A DNA stretch of 12,191 nucleotides from the NCBI GenBank assembly GCA_012270265.1, contig JAAXIR010000051.1, positions 1 through 12,191 of the forward strand, given 5' to 3'. The stretch's first letter is position 1, and each line of letters begins with the position of its first letter. Shown here in pieces: positions 1-7,416 of this stretch. This DNA comes from Candidatus Poseidoniales archaeon. GTDB taxonomy: Archaea > Thermoplasmatota > Poseidoniia > Poseidoniales > Poseidoniaceae. The notes beneath the pieces were generated by a model. The model was not told where the DNA came from and ran no database searches. It saw only the letters and a list, made by a program, of their open reading frames with translations. Made by a program: the position numbers and the translations under genes.

Positions 1-2
1 AT

Positions 3-638
3 TTCACAGAGGCGTTGGTTTCATCCGACCAAGGTCTTCTTTTCATTGAGGGCCTTGAGTGGTTGGTTTCGATTCATGGATTTGAGGCCGTGCATTCCAT
101 GCTGCGATCGTTGGCCGAAAAAGTGGCGATGAGTCGTTGGTCAATCTACCTCTCAATGTCCGAATCGAGCTACAATCGACAAGAATTATCGAGAATCAAG
201 AGAGAAGCACCGATTCTTGAAATCAGGTCAAATGAGGTGACCGTTCAAACTGATAGTGAGGAAACTTCACCAATCCCTGGCAGCAGCACTGAAAAGAACC
301 TCGAAATGGACTTGAATGAGGATGGAACTCCAAAACTTGTCCTTCTAACAAAACTTCCACGGAGTGGATTCACCAAACAAATACTTCAGCGCCGTATCCT
401 ACAATGGAGAAGAATGGGCCTGGATACCTCAGAGATTGAAGCAAGCTTGTATTCCACAGACGTGGAATTAATGTATTCTGAGTACACCTTGGTTGAAGAA
501 AAGATTCGCAGAGCTACGGAATTGGAACGCTATGTTGTAGCAAACATCAACGATACTCAAGAACGGGCAATTGCTCTATTCCGTATACGCCAGCTCACCG
601 GACTTGATCAACTTGAAATGCAGTTCTTCTCAGAGTGA
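3..638 (+). CDS. DUF835 domain protein, 3' part (5' end outside window)
   Basis: The frame is open from the left edge (first full codon at 3), so the N-terminus is missing; the TTG at 15 is only an internal codon. The first ~65 residues look like the end of an archaeal DUF835 domain: a 'LLFIEGLEWLVSIHGFEAV' segment, then a helix, then a strand-like 'SIYLSMSESS' and 'ELSRIKREAPI', matching the family pattern of a hydrophobic 'GlEYL...NGFe' block followed by 'lseqElalLekE'. An acidic, low-complexity linker follows (about residues 70-105 of the visible part). A charged helical C-terminal module then begins with 'KLPRSGFTKQILQRRI' and 'WRRMGLD' and ends in probable coiled coil. DUF835 has no established biochemical role; in many archaeal proteins it accompanies sensor domains, so the missing N-terminus could hold one. 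The 3' end overlaps the convergent hutH by 9 bases. Family call is from pattern memory and moderately sure. Confidence 0.7.
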   Translation, partial: FTEALVSSDQGLLFIEGLEWLVSIHGFEAVHSMLRSLAEKVAMSRWSIYLSMSESSYNRQELSRIKREAPILEIRSNEVTVQTDSEETSPIPGSSTEKNLEMDLNEDGTPKLVLLTKLPRSGFTKQILQRRILQWRRMGLDTSEIEASLYSTDVELMYSEYTLVEEKIRRATELERYVVANINDTQERAIALFRIRQLTGLDQLEMQFFSE

Positions 639-2189
639 TTTCCGCAGTGGCTTTTCAAGCAATGATTGTATGACGGACAACCAACTCGACGATGTGAACT
701 CTGCAGCTATCGTTCGTATCTCTTCACTGGTGTTACGATCATCAATTCCTGGCAGTACAACATTGTTCATGCAACGAATCAAAGATTCAATGCATGTCGA
801 TGATGGTTTGTCGATCAATTTGATTGCCCTATGCGCCACAAACGCCTCACAAGCAAGTACCTCCCTACAACGCTGTATGGCCTCCAAAAGATTCCAACTT
901 GCAGTTGCGCCCATGCTCACATGGTCTTCTTGGCCAGCTGATGTTGTGGTAGAGAAAGCTGTACGTGGGTTTGCATGCCCGCGCAGTTCTCCGATAGAGG
1001 CTGCAGCTACATATTGTACAATCATCAGACCAGATTCCAGGCCAGGATTCTCTGCCAAGAAAGGACGTATTGCACGCCGGGCTGGATCAAGCATCTGGTC
1101 GATTCGACGTTCACTTATTGAGGACAATTCAAACAATCCCAGACTCATCGCATCTGCAACTAGAGCGAGAACTTCTGCATGGAAGTTGCCTTGAGATACA
1201 ACTTCATGCGACCCGGGATTCTCGGGTGTCGGGAATATGAGAGGATTGTCTGTGGAGGAGTTCAATTCAATCGAAACGGTATCAATCAATTTCTGAAAAG
1301 ATTCCTGGACTGGACCATGTACTTGTGGTATGCATCGGAATGAGTATGGATCTTGAACACGATTGCAATTGGTGTGGTCATGAAGGATTTTGGAATCGGA
1401 CATAATTTCAACCATTCTTGACGCTACAAAGAGTTGGCCCAAGTGAGGGCGCGTCTGGTGTATCCTCTGATCAAATGGTGTAAGAGTTGATTCTGTTGCA
1501 TCGATTGACATGCCAGCAACAATGTCCGCGTATGTGAGCAACTGTCGCAACTGTTCAACAGCAATAGCAAGCATGCCTGTGATGAGACTTGTGCCATTGA
1601 TGAGCGATAAGCCATCTTTTGCTCTCAGGCTGAGCGGAGCCATTTCACATTCTCGAAGAGCATCCATGGCATCGATTACTAGCCCGTTGTACTCAACTGG
1701 TCCTTCGCCAACGAGTGCACAGGCCAGATGGGATAACGGTGCAAGATCTCCACTTGCGCCAAGACTGCCGATACGAGGAACAATCGGGTGAATTCGATGG
1801 TTAAGGAACGCTTGCAATTGCAAGACAACATCAGGATGGCATCCAGAGTGTCCTTTGACGAGTGAGTTGAGGCGAACACACATCATTGAGCGGACAATTT
1901 CAGTTGAAAGATTTGGGCCGATACCTGTAGCGTGAGATCGAATTAAGTTCAGTTGGAGTTGTTCAACTTCATCATGACTCACCTGTGTATGAACGAGCGA
2001 TCCAAATCCAGTATTGATGCCGTAGACTGTTTCATCCCCTTGTACGATTCGATCAACGACGTTTCGAGCAATTTGCACACGTTGCATTGCATCATCTGAA
2101 ATTTCAACGAGTGCATTTCCGTATGACACATCAAAGACGTCCAACGTATTCAACGTTGTACCATCGAGTGTCACAGTTCGGCTACGCAT
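630..2189 (-). CDS. hutH: Histidine ammonia-lyase (histidase)
   Basis: Cytosolic enzyme that removes ammonia from L-histidine to give trans-urocanate, the first step of histidine degradation. The 519-aa product is the usual family length. The MIO prosthetic group forms from the Ala-Ser-Gly triad at residues 145-147 (within GSLGASGDLAPLSH). Other family signatures are YGINTGFG (56-63, with the catalytic-type Tyr56), NGTSL (198-202), QDPYSFRC (279-286, Tyr282 and Arg285), STDNPL (312-317) and QEDHVSMG (420-427, Glu421). These match the order and rough spacing of the active-site residues in Pseudomonas putida HutH. I chose the ATG at 2187-2189 because it lies one base after the hutU stop, has GGAG nine bases upstream, and gives the normal N-terminus; a start at 2234 would add 15 residues inside hutU. 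Co-transcription with hutU is very likely. His rather than Phe/Tyr specificity is inferred mainly from the hutU partner. Confidence 0.97.
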   Translation of the reverse strand: MRSRTVTLDGTTLNTLDVFDVSYGNALVEISDDAMQRVQIARNVVDRIVQGDETVYGINTGFGSLVHTQVSHDEVEQLQLNLIRSHATGIGPNLSTEIVRSMMCVRLNSLVKGHSGCHPDVVLQLQAFLNHRIHPIVPRIGSLGASGDLAPLSHLACALVGEGPVEYNGLVIDAMDALRECEMAPLSLRAKDGLSLINGTSLITGMLAIAVEQLRQLLTYADIVAGMSIDATESTLTPFDQRIHQTRPHLGQLFVASRMVEIMSDSKILHDHTNCNRVQDPYSFRCIPQVHGPVQESFQKLIDTVSIELNSSTDNPLIFPTPENPGSHEVVSQGNFHAEVLALVADAMSLGLFELSSISERRIDQMLDPARRAIRPFLAENPGLESGLMIVQYVAAASIGELRGHANPRTAFSTTTSAGQEDHVSMGATASWNLLEAIQRCREVLACEAFVAHRAIKLIDKPSSTCIESLIRCMNNVVLPGIDDRNTSEEIRTIAAEFTSSSWLSVIQSLLEKPLRKSL

Positions 2190-2190
2190 T

Positions 2191-4200
2191 TTAATCGTCT
2201 CCAAGTAAATCATCCAAAAGGTTGTCATCGACAATTTTTGGTACCGTTACACGCAACTGTGGATTGATGTCCATCGCACGTTCAATTGATTTGATTGCAC
2301 CCGAATTCCTAGCCCAAGCTTGTCGAGCATCACCGTAACTGACGTCCCAATGTAGCATCGATTGTAGGCGTCGTTCTGAATCAGCGGAACCATCGATAAC
2401 CATTCCAAAACCACCGTTTGAAACTTCTCCCCAGCCAACGCCTCCTCCATTGTGCAAACTCACCCAGGTAGCACCACGCATAGCATCACCAACGAAGTTG
2501 TGAACCGACATATCGGCTGTCCATTTTGATCCATCGCGAATGTTTGCGGTTTCGCGATATGGCGAGTCAGTACCGCTGACATCGTGATGATCGCGACCAA
2601 GAATGATTGGTGCGCTTATACGACCTTCTGCAATCGCTTTGTTCATGGCACGAGCGATACGCGTACGACCTTGCTCGTCAGCATACAAAATGCGGGCTTT
2701 GGAACCGACGACGAGTTGATGATCATCCGCTTCACGAATCCAACGAAGATTGTCTTGAATTTGCTGTTTCACGTCTGCATCAGATTCTTCTTCATACATT
2801 TGCGAAAGCACTTCCTCAGCAATCCGATCCGTTTCACTGAGGTCTGCGTCCAATCCAGATGAGCAAACCCAACGGAAGGGCCCGAAACCTCGATCAAAAC
2901 ACAGTGGCCCCATGATGTCTTCCACATAGGACGGATAACGATAGACGCCCTCTTGAACAAAAACATCTGCACCTGCACGACCTGATTCAAGAAGGAAAGC
3001 GTTACCGTAATCCCAGAAGAACATACCTTTGTCTACACGATTGTTGATTGCTGCGACGTGTCTACGAAGTGATGCTTGGACCAATGTCTTGAATTCTTCA
3101 GGCTCCTCATGCATCAGTTCTTGTGATTCTTCAAATGACAAGCCAGCAGGAAAATAGCCTCCCTGATACGGGTTGTGGAGAGACGTTTGGTCACTTCCCA
3201 AGTGAATAAAGACATCACGTTCAACGATTCGCTCCCATAAGTCAACGATGTTTCCGACATAGCCAATGGATGTTCCAATCTTCTGTTGTGATGCTGCAAG
3301 CATTTTGTCAATGGCCTCATCAAGATCGTATGCTAGGTGCTCCACCCAACCTTGCTGGTGCCTTTTTTCAGCAGCGATGGGGTTTGATTCGGCTACAATG
3401 CAAGCTGCGCCAGCAATGACAGCAGCTTTCGCTTGAGCACCTGACATGCCTCCTAAACCAGATGTAACAAAACATAAACCACCCAAATCACTGTCCGATG
3501 AAACTCCAAATTTCATACGAGCAGCGTTCATGAGCGTTATTGTTGTACCGTGTACAATGCCTTGGGGCCCGATGTACATGTACGAACCTGCAGTCATTTG
3601 ACCATATTGAGTAACACCCATTGCGTTGAGTCGTTCATAATCTGTTGTGGTGGAGTAATTTGGAATCATCATACCGTTGGTTACAACAACTCGTGGAGCA
3701 TCCTTGTTCGATGGAAATAAGCCCAAAGGGTGTCCAGAATACATGACAAGTGTTTGTTCATCCGTCATTTCTGAAAGATAATTCATCACCAAGCGATATT
3801 GAGCCCAATTTTGGAAGACTGCCCCATTGCCACCGTACGTAATCAATTCATTCGGAAATTGAGCAACACGAGGATCGAGGTTGTTGTCGATCATGAGCAT
3901 GATGCCGGCTGCTTGCATCGATGTGGCTGGATAATCGTGAATTGAGCGTGCATGTATGTTGAAATTTGGCCGGAACCGATGCATGTAGATTCGGCCGTAA
4001 GTTCGTAATTCCTCCAGAAATTCCTTCGATAGCACACTATGATGTTCATCGTCAAAGTATCGAAGAGCATTCTGCAGTGCCAAACGCTCCTCGGAAGGCG
4101 TCAGGATTTGCTTTCGAATAGGGGCATGGTCAACATTCGGGTCGAGACCAGGGTGTGGTGGCAAGTTCTTAGGCAAGCCACGATACAGTTCGTCTGACAT
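2191..4200 (-). CDS. hutU: Urocanate hydratase, long form
   Basis: Urocanase adds water to urocanate to make 4-imidazolone-5-propionate, using tightly bound NAD+ as electrophile; it is the second step of histidine degradation. Visible family blocks are ITYGGNGAVFQNWAQY (120-135), SGHPLGLFPS (155-164), the NAD-binding glycine-rich loop SGLGGMSGAQAKAA (247-260), DQTSLHNPYQGGYFPAG (337-353), the GPLCFDRGFGPFRWVCSSG region (431-449) with two cysteines, GRDHHDVSG (535-543) and HNGGGVGWGE (583-592). At 669 aa it is about 110 residues longer than the common bacterial enzyme (~556 aa) and resembles the long form of animals and of some bacteria such as Bacteroidetes. I cannot decide by eye which cysteine corresponds to the catalytic Cys410 of P. 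putida. An AGGGAG eight bases before the ATG supports the start. It is first in a hutU-hutH pair; no hutI, hutG or formiminotransferase gene lies in the window. Acquisition from bacteria is possible but untested. Confidence 0.97.
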   Translation of the reverse strand: MSDELYRGLPKNLPPHPGLDPNVDHAPIRKQILTPSEERLALQNALRYFDDEHHSVLSKEFLEELRTYGRIYMHRFRPNFNIHARSIHDYPATSMQAAGIMLMIDNNLDPRVAQFPNELITYGGNGAVFQNWAQYRLVMNYLSEMTDEQTLVMYSGHPLGLFPSNKDAPRVVVTNGMMIPNYSTTTDYERLNAMGVTQYGQMTAGSYMYIGPQGIVHGTTITLMNAARMKFGVSSDSDLGGLCFVTSGLGGMSGAQAKAAVIAGAACIVAESNPIAAEKRHQQGWVEHLAYDLDEAIDKMLAASQQKIGTSIGYVGNIVDLWERIVERDVFIHLGSDQTSLHNPYQGGYFPAGLSFEESQELMHEEPEEFKTLVQASLRRHVAAINNRVDKGMFFWDYGNAFLLESGRAGADVFVQEGVYRYPSYVEDIMGPLCFDRGFGPFRWVCSSGLDADLSETDRIAEEVLSQMYEEESDADVKQQIQDNLRWIREADDHQLVVGSKARILYADEQGRTRIARAMNKAIAEGRISAPIILGRDHHDVSGTDSPYRETANIRDGSKWTADMSVHNFVGDAMRGATWVSLHNGGGVGWGEVSNGGFGMVIDGSADSERRLQSMLHWDVSYGDARQAWARNSGAIKSIERAMDINPQLRVTVPKIVDDNLLDDLLGDD
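2199..2202 (-). promoter_or_regulatory. Ribosome binding site of hutH
   Basis: GGAG on the minus strand, nine bases before the ATG at 2187-2189. It lies within the last codons of hutU and decides the hutH start, because the longer in-frame start at 2234 would put the hutH N-terminus well inside hutU. Its position suggests translational coupling of the two genes. Confidence 0.55.
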
Positions 4201-4303
4201 AAATGACGCTCCCTACAACACACCCAATCAACCGAAGGACTTGAGGATTATTCATTGTGCAGCAGTCCGACGGATTGAAGAACATGCGTTGCGTGTCATA
4301 AGC
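4201..4303. promoter_or_regulatory. Divergent intergenic region between hutU and the S15 peptidase gene
   Basis: About 103 bases separate the two divergent starts, so the promoters of hutUH (minus) and of the peptidase (plus) should lie here. The most AT-rich part is around 4248-4256 (GGATTATTCATT on the plus strand), but neither strand shows a convincing archaeal BRE/TATA element. The plus-strand ATG at 4304 has no clear Shine-Dalgarno site in front of it, so the peptidase mRNA could be leaderless or nearly so. The shared region would allow coordinated control of peptide hydrolysis and histidine breakdown; this is inferred from layout only. Confidence 0.35.
4209..4214 (-). promoter_or_regulatory. 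Ribosome binding site of hutU
   Basis: AGGGAG on the minus strand, eight bases upstream of the hutU ATG (4198-4200). A normal Shine-Dalgarno-like site, which implies that the hutUH transcript has a leader. Confidence 0.5.
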
Positions 4304-6184
4304 ATGACGAACGACATCGAGACAGATGCCATCTTGCTTGATGTGGAAAAGGATATCTCAAAATCATTCAATGCGGTGCTTGGTGCAACGATTGCAGTGT
4401 GCATTGTGTTTTTGTTCCTATCTGCAAATTTTGGCAATGCAGTTACCCAAATCACGGGTGAGAATGATTCATCGAATGGTGAATATGTACCGTTGTGGAA
4501 GCGATATTTGCAAGATTACAGTACGGACGGACCTCATGGGTATGTATTGGAGAACGGTACATATGAGGTTTTAGAAACGGCCAACGAGTGGAATTCGACG
4601 CATCATTTTGTCGAATACCAACTACCGCTCGAAGAGGGTGGTGCAGCACCGAATGGACTTATCAGCCTCGCCGTATGGAGGCCCGATGTCGAGGATGGAG
4701 TGAAAGTACCTGTCATCGCTGAAATTGGGCCATACTTCCAAGAACCATCCGTTCAAACACCTACGATTGAAGTTCCTGGAAGCTGGCTTGGCTCGATGAT
4801 TATCGATCAAATCTTACCTCATGGTTATGCCTTTGCGCAAATTTCCGTGTCCGGTACGGGTAGGTCAAATCATTGCATGGATTTGATGGGTAACGCAGAG
4901 CAATTGGGGAACGATGCCGCAGTACGCTGGTTGGCTGAACAAAATTGGAGCAATGGAAATGTTGGTTTGATTGGAAAATCCTATGATGGATCGACGCCAT
5001 GGCAAGCAGCTATGTTCGGAAACGAACATGACTATCTCAAGACAATCGTACCAATTTCTGGACTTATTGGCGTTAAAGAGTTGATGTGGAGAAACGGTAG
5101 CGCTGAGGCACGTGCACCAATTATGCACAACGGTGTTTATGGTTCATATGGCATCGATGGTGATGAAGAAGATTACCAAAACATATGCCCTGACTATTTG
5201 ATTGGACCGGGAACTGGAACATCGGCCTACTTATTGGGTTCGGAAGTTTTTGGAGATTACTGGGCTGAGCGGTATTTCCTCGACCGAGTTCTCGAAAACT
5301 ATCAAGGGTCCGTCTACCTCATTCAAGGAATGCACGATTGGAATGTCGATCCACACATGGCTGTTCCTACGATGAACGCGCTCATTGATGCAGGCATCGA
5401 AGCAAAGGGATTGTTTGGGCAATGGGATCACGATTATCCTGATCGTCCAGAGCAGTTGTTTGAACGCAGTGATTTAGGCGGTAGAGGCGGTGAAGCATTC
5501 CCTGAGATGATTCGATACGATTGGATGCAAGACCTACTGGAATGGTTCGAGTACTACCTCCAAGAGCGCGGACCTCAACCAGGACAATGGATAGAAGTGC
5601 AAGACAACTATGGTGAGTGGCGAATCGAATCACGCTACCCTCCTGCTGATGCTACAGAATGGGTCGCTTCACTCGGCGGAGAGTTGTCCAACGTTGGTGG
5701 TTCACTGACCATTCTCCCCGATGCTTCATCAGGTCCCGTATGGGAGACAGAACCGCTCACTGAAACACTACGTGTTGTTGGTACACCGAGACTTCACGTC
5801 GATGTTACAACAGCAAGCGTTGGTGGTCAAATTTACGCACTCCTCGAAGATTGTTTTGAAGGTTCATGCATTCACGTAGGACATGCCATCATGGATCTGC
5901 GATACCATGCTGGCGGCGATGACATTCAAACATGGCTCCCTGTTCTTGAGACCATTAATGCCAAGATGGAATTCATGCCACTTGATGCTATGATCGAAGA
6001 AGGCCACACCATTCGTGTCTCTCTTGCTTCAACTGGCGAGGATTATTTGCCTGCAAGCACATCTTCCATCGTCACGATCCAAGAGGGTGAAAGCTCAACG
6101 TTACAGTTGGACATTATTGACAAAGATTCTGATGAACGTAGGTACTTTACTCCACCGATTTGTGAGCACGAGTTGTGCTCTTAG
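4304..6184 (+). CDS. Membrane-anchored S15/CocE-NonD family serine peptidase (X-Pro dipeptidyl-peptidase-like)
   Basis: Alpha/beta-hydrolase of the family that includes X-Pro dipeptidyl-peptidase, glutaryl-7-ACA acylase and cocaine esterase. In 626-aa numbering, a single N-terminal hydrophobic segment (about 23-44, FNAVLGATIAVCIVFLFLSA) suggests a signal anchor with the enzyme outside the cell. The hydrolase domain follows: nucleophile Ser226 in GKSYDG (224-229), Asp345 in GMHDWNVD (342-349) and His376 in QWDHDYPD (373-380), in the family's order. Residues from about 480 to the end look like the C-terminal beta-rich jelly-roll domain (PepX_C type). Sequons such as NGT (84-86), NST (97-99) and NGS (264-266) fit an extracellular, possibly glycosylated protein. 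I took the ATG at 4304 rather than the TTG at 4241, because the extra 21 residues lack any domain and precede a normal anchor. Substrate (X-Pro peptides, other peptides or esters) cannot be told. The stop is TAG, and the last 38 bases overlap the convergent MFS gene. Confidence 0.87.
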   Translation: MTNDIETDAILLDVEKDISKSFNAVLGATIAVCIVFLFLSANFGNAVTQITGENDSSNGEYVPLWKRYLQDYSTDGPHGYVLENGTYEVLETANEWNSTHHFVEYQLPLEEGGAAPNGLISLAVWRPDVEDGVKVPVIAEIGPYFQEPSVQTPTIEVPGSWLGSMIIDQILPHGYAFAQISVSGTGRSNHCMDLMGNAEQLGNDAAVRWLAEQNWSNGNVGLIGKSYDGSTPWQAAMFGNEHDYLKTIVPISGLIGVKELMWRNGSAEARAPIMHNGVYGSYGIDGDEEDYQNICPDYLIGPGTGTSAYLLGSEVFGDYWAERYFLDRVLENYQGSVYLIQGMHDWNVDPHMAVPTMNALIDAGIEAKGLFGQWDHDYPDRPEQLFERSDLGGRGGEAFPEMIRYDWMQDLLEWFEYYLQERGPQPGQWIEVQDNYGEWRIESRYPPADATEWVASLGGELSNVGGSLTILPDASSGPVWETEPLTETLRVVGTPRLHVDVTTASVGGQIYALLEDCFEGSCIHVGHAIMDLRYHAGGDDIQTWLPVLETINAKMEFMPLDAMIEEGHTIRVSLASTGEDYLPASTSSIVTIQEGESSTLQLDIIDKDSDERRYFTPPICEHELCS

Positions 6185-7406
6185 GATTCCACAGTGTGAA
6201 GATGAATCCAGAGAGAATCATTAAGCATGCATAGGCCAAGATTCCTTGTTGTAAATTCACGTAGTCGTGTTCGACGAGATAACCAGCAGATATTGTTGAT
6301 ACTACCTGTCCAAGAGATAAAAGAAGCATATCTGTTGAAAACACACGTCCGCGCATTTCATCTTCAACCCATTGTTGGGTGAGAACTGTAGACAATACCC
6401 AGTTTCCACCACTAGCTGTATGGGCAAGCGTTACCAAGGCCAGCGTTACTAGAAGAGGTCCGTTCAAGCTGAAACCGACCAAGAGGTAAAACAAGCCGCT
6501 CACAACAATGAGCAATCCGATGAGTCGGGGCCATTTTTCCGAATTTTTGAACAATCTACGTGCAAGTTTTTGGCCTATACCCGTTCCGACACCTAGTGCA
6601 AAGAAGAAGATTCCAAAACCGAGGGCAGCACCTACAAATTCAATATCGTTGCCAGCAAGAACCAGAAACACACCTGCTAAACCACCTCCTGCAATGTTCC
6701 AGGATGTTTTTGCGAAAATGATGCGAAACAAACGCGGGTCTGATTTAATCCTCTTTTGACCAATCCATATGTCCTTGAGTGCTGAAGAGATGATTGATCC
6801 AGAAGACATTTTGTCAAAGGTCTGTGGAACTTTGAGAGGAATCAGTAAAATGGTTCCTATGAAGAACGTGACGGAGTCGATAACAAAGGCTACGTTGACA
6901 CCGAATTCGGATACAACCAATCCTCCAGCAAAGGCACCCAAACAGAGTGCTGTCGACCACGTTGCGCTGTCCAATGCATTGGCCGTTGTCAAATCTTCAC
7001 TACGTACGATGTTTGGTAGTGCTGCACGTTCGGCAGTAACATACAGGCCATGCATGGCCATCATTGCACCAGAACAAAGGAACATCCACCACATGTCTTC
7101 GGGGCCGTCGACAGCGATGAAAACGAGTGCCAGAAACATCTGCAGTATGTTGGTAATTATCATCAATTTCTTTCGATTAACCCGATCTGCGAGAAGTCCA
7201 AAAAATGGCTGCATAAGAGCGAAACATCCCATTCGTACGGCCATCAGAATTCCTAGTAAAAGTTCAGAATCTGTGTACTTGAGAATCAAGAGGAAGAGTG
7301 CAATGGTATTGAACCATTCGCCAAACATCGAAATGAATGCAGCAAGCCAGAATTGACGATACGTTTTGTTCTCGCGAACAAGTCGGACGTAGGCGTTGTT
7401 CCCCAT
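6147..7406 (-). CDS. Major facilitator superfamily transporter (EntS/MFS_3-like exporter)
   Basis: A 419-aa integral membrane protein with roughly 10-12 hydrophobic helices, the normal size for a 12-helix MFS permease. It carries the loop 2-3 signature GLLADRVNRKK (70-80), a segment ERAALPNIVRSEDLTTANAL (126-145) after the fourth helix region, and VEDEMRGRVFS (347-357) in the C-terminal half. These fit the EntS/'MFS_3' group, which are mostly proton-driven exporters of small molecules or drugs. Substrate is not predictable here. It is the last gene of the minus-strand run, ten bases after the FdhF-like gene, so it may be co-transcribed with it, although no substrate link to that enzyme is evident. 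The 3' end overlaps the peptidase gene tail-to-tail by 38 bases, so transcription must terminate inside the neighbour's coding sequence. Confidence 0.9.
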   Translation of the reverse strand: MGNNAYVRLVRENKTYRQFWLAAFISMFGEWFNTIALFLLILKYTDSELLLGILMAVRMGCFALMQPFFGLLADRVNRKKLMIITNILQMFLALVFIAVDGPEDMWWMFLCSGAMMAMHGLYVTAERAALPNIVRSEDLTTANALDSATWSTALCLGAFAGGLVVSEFGVNVAFVIDSVTFFIGTILLIPLKVPQTFDKMSSGSIISSALKDIWIGQKRIKSDPRLFRIIFAKTSWNIAGGGLAGVFLVLAGNDIEFVGAALGFGIFFFALGVGTGIGQKLARRLFKNSEKWPRLIGLLIVVSGLFYLLVGFSLNGPLLVTLALVTLAHTASGGNWVLSTVLTQQWVEDEMRGRVFSTDMLLLSLGQVVSTISAGYLVEHDYVNLQQGILAYACLMILSGFIFTLWNPKSTTRAHKSVE

Positions 7407-7416
7407 ACCTAGTCAC

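Noticed and set aside
571..1194. 207-codon plus-strand open frame opposite hutH
   Set aside because: It lies almost wholly antisense to hutH, whose catalytic motifs are intact, and its translation has no recognisable domain. It is a shadow frame.
2190..2234. Upstream start extending HutH to 534 aa
   Set aside because: It would overlap the hutU 3' end and add residues unlike the family N-terminus, while the ATG at 2187-2189 has a good ribosome site.
4241..4303. TTG start extending the peptidase by 21 residues
   Set aside because: The ATG at 4304 already gives a normal N-terminal anchor; the added stretch has no recognisable feature and uses a weaker start codon.
4295..4308. Inverted repeat GTCAT-AAGC-ATGAC at the peptidase start codon
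   Set aside because: Arms of only five bases are expected by chance in a window this size, and there is no second copy to suggest an operator.
6769..7356. 195-codon plus-strand open frame opposite the MFS gene
   Set aside because: Antisense to a clear transporter gene; the translation is Ser/Lys-rich and has no domain.
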